Source: Rhodobacterales bacterium 34-62-10 (GTDB taxonomy: Bacteria; Pseudomonadota; Alphaproteobacteria; Rhodobacterales; Rhodobacteraceae). From it: 10,519 nt of DNA. The translations under genes and the position numbers were made by a program. Numbering within the stretch: position 1 is the first letter of the stretch; each line of letters starts with the position of its first letter. Where the stretch lies: positions 1 to 10,519 of the forward strand of contig NCJR01000046.1 in assembly GCA_002282555.1 (NCBI GenBank), in the 5' to 3' direction. The notes beneath the pieces are model-generated. The model was given only the letters and a program-made list of their open reading frames with translations. It was not told the DNA's origin and ran no database searches. Below, in pieces: positions 7,012-10,519 of this stretch.

Positions 7012-8588
7012 CTGAGCTGATTGTCGAAGGCTGCGCACCCGAACGTGCAAAACGTGCCGCCCTGCGGTCGGGCGGGCGCGCCGCCCGTGTCGCCGCACGC
7101 GGCGCACCCTTGGCGGATAACATCCGCCCGGTGCGCGCAGGCATGTCCGGCGGGCAATACAAACCCCTGACCGAAGCCGGGATGCAGCGCATCCACCACG
7201 CCGCCTTGGACGCGCTGGAAACCATCGGTCTGGCCGACGCGCCGCCCACGGGGATCGAGATCATGACAAAGGCAGGCGCGATCCTTGGCACTGACGGCCG
7301 CCTGCGCTTTCCGCGCGCGCTGGTCGAGGACATGCTGGCGCTGGCCGCCCGCGACATCACCCTGTTTGGGCGCGATGCGAAACATGACCTGCACCTGTCA
7401 GGCTCCAAGGTGCATTTCGGCACGGCGGGTGCGGCGGTCCATATCGTCGATCTGGAAACCAACAGCTACCGCGACAGCACGGCCCAAGACCTCTATAACG
7501 CCGCGCGCCTGACCCATCATCTGGACAATGTGCATTTCTTCCAGCGCGCCATGGTCTGCCGCGATGTGCTGGATAACTTCCAGATGGATATCAACACGCT
7601 CTATGCCTGCTGCGCGGGCACCACGAAACACGTGGGCACCTCGTTCTCCGACCCGTCGCATGTGGATGGCTGCTTTGACCTTCTGCACATGATCGCGGGC
7701 GGCGAGGAGGCATGGCGCGCCCGCCCCTTCGTCAGCAATTCCAACTGCTTTGTCGTCCCGCCGATGAAATTCGCGACCGAAAGCTGCCAGACCATGGAGG
7801 CTTGCATCCGCGCGGGCATGCCCGTGCTGCTGCTCTCCGCAGGCCAGGCCGGGGCCACAGCACCCGCGCCCATTGCGCTGGCCATCGTGCAGGCGGTCGC
7901 CGAATGTCTGGCAGGCGTGGTCTATGTCAACGCCATGGCGCCGGGCCATCCGGCCATCTTCGGCACATGGCCCTTCGTGTCCGATCTGCGCACAGGCTCC
8001 ATGTCTGGCGGCAGCGCGGAACAGGCGCTGCTGACCGCAGGCTGCGCCCAGATGCACCAGTTCTACCGCCTGCCGGGGGGGGCCGCCGCTGGTATCGCGG
8101 ACAGCAAACTGCCCGATATGCAGGCAGGCTGGGAACAGGGCATCTCCAATGTCCTCGCGGGTCTGTCGGGCCTCAACATGGTCTATGAGGCGGTGGGGAT
8201 GCACGCCTCCCTGCTGGGTTTCTGCCTTGAATCGCTGGTCTTGGGCGATGACATGCTGGGCCAGGTCATGCGCTGCGTGCGCGGCATCGACGTGACCGAA
8301 GACAGCGTCAGCATCGAAGCGATGCGCCAGGTCTGTCTCGAAGGCCCCGGCCATTATCTGGGATCATCGCAAACACTGGCCCTGATGCAGACCGAATATA
8401 TCTACCCCGAAATCGCCAACCGCATGAGCCCCAAGGAATGGGCCGAGGCGGACAAGCCCGACCTGCTCCGCGTCGCCCGCGCAAGGATGGACCGAATCCT
8501 GTCGCAGTCGGTCTCGCAAATCGACCCCGCCACGGATGCCGCCGTGCGTGCCAAATTCCAGATCGCGTTTGAGGGGCGTTTTGCATGA
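7008..8588 (+). CDS. MttB-superfamily (trimethylamine methyltransferase family) protein without pyrrolysine
   Basis: A 526-residue protein of the MttB superfamily. The founding archaeal enzyme demethylates trimethylamine, using an in-frame amber codon for pyrrolysine. This frame reads through with no internal TAG, so it belongs to the non-pyrrolysine branch, whose studied members (such as MtgB of Desulfitobacterium) demethylate glycine betaine and other quaternary amines. Family features are a basic N-terminus ending 'SGGRAARVAARG' (21-32), 'YKPLTEAGMQRIHHAAL', glycine-rich barrel segments such as 'HFGTAGAAVHIVD', and 'LPGGAAAGIADSKLPDMQAG' (355-374) in the region where, judged by length, the pyrrolysine residue of archaeal MttB would fall. 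I cannot align that residue exactly. AAAGGA (6995-7000) and AAGG (7003-7006) precede the ATG, which overlaps the upstream stop. No corrinoid protein or its methyltransferase is encoded beside it, so the methyl acceptor is unclear. It contains a run of eight G (8075-8082) that stays in frame. Confidence 0.85.
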   Translation: MTELIVEGCAPERAKRAALRSGGRAARVAARGAPLADNIRPVRAGMSGGQYKPLTEAGMQRIHHAALDALETIGLADAPPTGIEIMTKAGAILGTDGRLRFPRALVEDMLALAARDITLFGRDAKHDLHLSGSKVHFGTAGAAVHIVDLETNSYRDSTAQDLYNAARLTHHLDNVHFFQRAMVCRDVLDNFQMDINTLYACCAGTTKHVGTSFSDPSHVDGCFDLLHMIAGGEEAWRARPFVSNSNCFVVPPMKFATESCQTMEACIRAGMPVLLLSAGQAGATAPAPIALAIVQAVAECLAGVVYVNAMAPGHPAIFGTWPFVSDLRTGSMSGGSAEQALLTAGCAQMHQFYRLPGGAAAGIADSKLPDMQAGWEQGISNVLAGLSGLNMVYEAVGMHASLLGFCLESLVLGDDMLGQVMRCVRGIDVTEDSVSIEAMRQVCLEGPGHYLGSSQTLALMQTEYIYPEIANRMSPKEWAEADKPDLLRVARARMDRILSQSVSQIDPATDAAVRAKFQIAFEGRFA

Positions 8589-9487
8589 TGCGGCTGGGCT
8601 TCATCGGTCTGGGCAATCTGGGCGGTCATCTGGCCGCCAGCCTCTTGCGCGCAGGGTTCCCCGTCACCGTCCATGACCGCGACAGAACACTGGGCGACCG
8701 GCTTCTGGCGATGGGCGCAACATGGGCCGACAGCGCCGCAGACGTGGCGGCGGCGTCGGATACCGTGCTGACCTGCCTGCCATCCCCCGCCGTGTCCGAG
8801 GCGGTGCTGCACCAGATGCTGCCCGCCATGCGCCCGGGTAACACATGGGTTGAGATGTCCACTTTGGGCCGCGACGACATCCTGCGACTGGCGGCCATCG
8901 CGCAGGCCCAAGGCATCCGCATGCTCGAATCCCCCGTCACCGGCGGCGTCCACCTTGCCGCGCGCGGCGAGATCACCGTGCTGGCCGGTGGCGACAAGGA
9001 GGTGTTCGACGCCCACCGCGCCGCACTCGACGCCATGGGCAACCGCATCTTCCACATCGGCCCGCTTGGATCGGCGGCGGTGATCAAGGTCATCACCAAC
9101 ATGCTGGCCTTCATCCATCTGGTCGCAGATGGCGAAGCCCTGATGCTGGCCAAACGCGCCGGCCTCGACCTCAAGACCGCGTGGGAGGCGATCTCCGCCT
9201 CCTCCGGCACCTCCTTCGTGCATGAAACCGAAGGGCAACTGATCCTGAACGGCAGCTATGACATCGCCTTTAGCATGGATCTGGCGCTCAAGGATTTGGG
9301 CTTCGCCATGGGATTTGGGCAGGAATTCGGCGTCCCGCTGGATCTGGCGGGGCAGGTGCAGCAGACCTTCGTCAAAGGCCGCGCCGCCTATGGCGGTCAG
9401 GCGCAATCGACGCAGATCGTGAAGCTGCTGGAAGATGTGCTGGGCACCGACCTGCGGGCCGAAGGCTTTCCGGCACGGTTGGAATGA
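8585..9487 (+). CDS. NAD(P)-dependent beta-hydroxyacid dehydrogenase, 3-hydroxyisobutyrate dehydrogenase family
   Basis: A 300-residue enzyme of the 3-hydroxyisobutyrate / tartronate-semialdehyde / 6-phosphogluconate dehydrogenase superfamily, at the usual length of about 290-300. The N-terminal Rossmann domain (1-160) begins 'LGFIGLGNLGGHLA', a variant of the usual GLGxMG motif with Leu in place of Met. The second strand ends 'VHDRDR' with Asp31, which suggests NAD rather than NADP. 'SPVTGG' (116-121) matches the substrate-binding motif. 'IKVITN' supplies the likely catalytic Lys168 with Asn172 four residues on. 'LALKDLGFA' (233-241) is the family's C-terminal helical contact. The start is ATG at 8585 (ATGA overlap) or the next codon, ATG at 8588; GAGGGG (8571-8576) is spaced for either. 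It is the last operon gene, 27 bp before a terminator. The likely reaction is reversible oxidation of a beta-hydroxy acid in the catabolised compound, but the substrate is not determinable here. Confidence 0.87.
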   Translation: MMRLGFIGLGNLGGHLAASLLRAGFPVTVHDRDRTLGDRLLAMGATWADSAADVAAASDTVLTCLPSPAVSEAVLHQMLPAMRPGNTWVEMSTLGRDDILRLAAIAQAQGIRMLESPVTGGVHLAARGEITVLAGGDKEVFDAHRAALDAMGNRIFHIGPLGSAAVIKVITNMLAFIHLVADGEALMLAKRAGLDLKTAWEAISASSGTSFVHETEGQLILNGSYDIAFSMDLALKDLGFAMGFGQEFGVPLDLAGQVQQTFVKGRAAYGGQAQSTQIVKLLEDVLGTDLRAEGFPARLE

Positions 9488-9514
9488 GTATTTGAAGAAC
9501 GGTGAAACGCAAAG

Positions 9515-9546
9515 GACGCCGCCCCGGATCTGGGGGCGGCGTCTTT
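9515..9546. terminator. Strong (bidirectional) terminator between the operon and the convergent pheT fragment
   Basis: A perfect 11-bp GC-rich stem: GACGCCGCCCC (9515-9525) pairs with GGGGCGGCGTC (9533-9543) around the seven-base loop GGATCTG. It is followed by TTT on the + strand and preceded by AAAG at 9511-9514, which reads CTTT after the stem on the - strand. It lies 27 bp after the operon's last stop (9485-9487) and 13 bp beyond the stop of the convergent - strand gene (9560-9562), so it probably ends transcription from both sides. The short T-tracts make it less canonical. Confidence 0.8.
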
Positions 9547-9559
9547 CGTTCAGGATGGA

Positions 9560-10312
9560 TCAGCCGCGCAGCGCGCCGCCGGTGGCCTTGGTGACCTTGT
9601 CGATGATCTTGGCACCCACGGCCTCGATCTCGGCCTCTTTCAGGGTCTTATCCGTGGGCTGCAGCCGCACGGTGATGGCCACGGATTTCTTGCCCGCACC
9701 CATCTGCGCCTCGGCCTTGGGGCCGGTGAATTCATCGAACACGCGCACCTGATCAATCAGCGCCTTGTCCGCACCCAACGCGGCATTGACGATGGTCAGC
9801 GCCTCGACCGTGCTATCGACGACAAAGGCAAAGTCCCGCTCCACCGCCTGCAGATCGCGCATCACCAACGCAGGCCGCGTGGCCCCTGATTTGCGCGACG
9901 CAGGCACGGCAGCGGGCCAGATGGTAAAGGCCACGGCGGGCCCTTTCACATCCATCGCGGCCAGCACTTTCGGATGCACCTCGCCGAACACGGCCAGCGG
10001 GTTCTTGGGACCAAGGCTGATCACCCCGTGCCGCCCCGGATGGAACCACGCCGCACCATTGCGCAGGATCTGCGCCCGCTCGGGCGCACCAAGCGCGGCC
10101 AGAACCGCCTCGGCATCGGCCTTGGCGTCGAACACATCGACCGCGCGGGCCGACCCATGCGGATCACGCGGCCCAGTCCGCCCTACCAGAAGGCCCGCCA
10201 CCTGCACCACCTGCTCGCCCGGCTCGCCACCGGTGAAGGCATGACCCACCTCGAACAGCGCCAGATCCGCGAACCCACGCGCCTGATTGCGTGCGGCGGC
10301 CTGCAACAGCCC
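9560..10312 (-). CDS. pheT: Phenylalanyl-tRNA synthetase beta subunit, C-terminal part (joined in frame to foreign upstream sequence)
   Basis: About the last 247 residues of PheT, the beta chain of the alpha2-beta2 enzyme that charges tRNA-Phe; the full-length beta chain is about 800 residues. The segment starting 'LLQAAARNQARGFADLALFEVG' (split here as LLQAAARNQ / ARGFADLALFEVG) belongs to the catalytic-like core domain. 'GVISLGPKNPLAVFGEVHPKV' region residues ('FGEVHP') follow. The last 95 or so residues are the FDX-ACB anticodon-binding domain, with 'ERDFAFVV', 'VRVFDEF', 'GKKSVAI', 'LQPTDKTL' and the typical 'LRG' ending before the TGA at 9562-9560. The N-terminal two thirds (tRNA-binding, B3/B4 and B5 domains) are absent. 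Going upstream, the frame continues without a stop into transporter sequence near 10289-10312. As drawn here, the gene cannot make a working synthetase. Since pheT is essential, an intact copy should exist elsewhere, or the join is artificial. Confidence 0.88.
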   Translation of the reverse strand, partial: GLLQAAARNQARGFADLALFEVGHAFTGGEPGEQVVQVAGLLVGRTGPRDPHGSARAVDVFDAKADAEAVLAALGAPERAQILRNGAAWFHPGRHGVISLGPKNPLAVFGEVHPKVLAAMDVKGPAVAFTIWPAAVPASRKSGATRPALVMRDLQAVERDFAFVVDSTVEALTIVNAALGADKALIDQVRVFDEFTGPKAEAQMGAGKKSVAITVRLQPTDKTLKEAEIEAVGAKIIDKVTKATGGALRG

Positions 10313-10519
10313 CGCCACGGCCACGCAGAAGGACGACAGCACATAGGTCAGGAACACGATCCGCGCCCGCGGGATGCCCGAGAAGGTCGCCGCCTGCCCG
10401 TTGCCGCCCACGGCATAGACCTTGCGGCCAAAGGCGGTGCGCGACAGCACGATGCCAAGGGTGATCGCCAGACCCGCGAAGATCAGGATCGGCACCGGCA
10501 CGCCCAGCACCCGCCCCTG
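10289..10519 (-). CDS. Sugar ABC transporter permease fragment (RbsC/XylH-type), open at the window edge and fused in frame to pheT
   Basis: The - strand frame is open at the right edge (the first codon read is CAG, 10519-10517) and encodes about 77 residues typical of ribose/xylose-type inner-membrane permeases (BPD_transp_2 family). A hydrophobic helix 'VPVPILIFAGLAITLGIVL' is followed by the cytoplasmic signature 'TAFGRKVYAVGGN', then 'AATFSGI', then another hydrophobic helix 'IVFLTYVLSSFCVAVAGLL'. In this family the next residues are usually of the 'LLxAAR..' kind leading to further membrane helices. Here the sequence instead continues as PheT. A GTG at 10510-10508 could be read as a start, but the match extends through it to the edge, so this is an internal piece of a longer gene. 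Confidence 0.8.

Noticed and set aside
7398..8354. Antisense open frame (318 codons) opposite the MttB-like gene
   Set aside because: No recognisable motif. The composition is that of a reverse-frame shadow, and the sense frame is a full-length family member.
7008..8588. Possible pyrrolysine (amber read-through) codon in the MttB-like gene
   Set aside because: The reading frame contains no in-frame TAG from its start to the TGA at 8586-8588, so pyrrolysine insertion is not needed or possible here.
8402..9406. Antisense open frame (334 codons) opposite the dehydrogenase gene
   Set aside because: It covers a well-supported sense gene across an operon junction, with no protein-family features of its own.
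1..10519. tRNA or rRNA genes, CRISPR arrays, insertion sequences and attachment sites
   Set aside because: No cloverleaf-type sequence, spaced repeat array, transposase frame or terminal inverted repeats were seen on either strand by reading. A structured-RNA search was not possible.

Overview
The window looks like a high-GC alphaproteobacterial chromosome segment, most likely from the Rhodobacterales (Roseobacter-type). This rests on codon usage (strong preference for GCC, CTG and CGC), the protein families present and the tightly overlapping gene starts. No species can be named from the sequence alone.

Layout. Positions 1-230 hold the 3' end of a LysR-type regulator on the + strand. A hairpin terminator follows (253-290). 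A second, complete LysR-type regulator lies on the - strand (283-1146). It is divergent from a five-gene + strand operon (1254-9487), and about 107 bp of regulatory DNA separates the two. The operon encodes: (1) a DMGDH-type flavoprotein fused to a GcvT-like folate domain; (2) a zinc-dependent homocysteine S-methyltransferase (BHMT/MmuM family); (3) a second, SARDH-type flavoprotein-GcvT fusion; (4) an MttB-superfamily methyltransferase without pyrrolysine; (5) a 3-hydroxyisobutyrate-dehydrogenase-family oxidoreductase. All four internal junctions overlap by 1 or 4 nt, so the genes are almost certainly co-transcribed and translationally coupled. A strong hairpin terminator (9515-9546) closes the operon.

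How the genes may work together. Two enzymes of families that take methyl groups from quaternary ammonium, sulfonium or methylated compounds (the BHMT-like and MttB-like proteins) sit with two flavoproteins of the dimethylglycine/sarcosine dehydrogenase type, which oxidise N-methyl groups and pass the C1 unit to tetrahydrofolate. The simplest reading is complete, stepwise N-demethylation of a betaine-like compound (trimethyl to dimethyl to monomethyl to free amine), controlled by the divergent LysR protein. The last dehydrogenase suggests the substrate, or the demethylated product, carries a beta-hydroxy acid group. The substrate itself cannot be read from the sequence.

The right end is anomalous. 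The - strand reading frame 9560-10519 starts as the membrane portion of a sugar ABC transporter permease. Around 10289-10312 it changes, in frame, into the C-terminal 247 or so residues of phenylalanyl-tRNA synthetase beta subunit (PheT). This is either an assembly chimera or a genuine rearrangement, and should be checked before anything is inferred from the gene order there.
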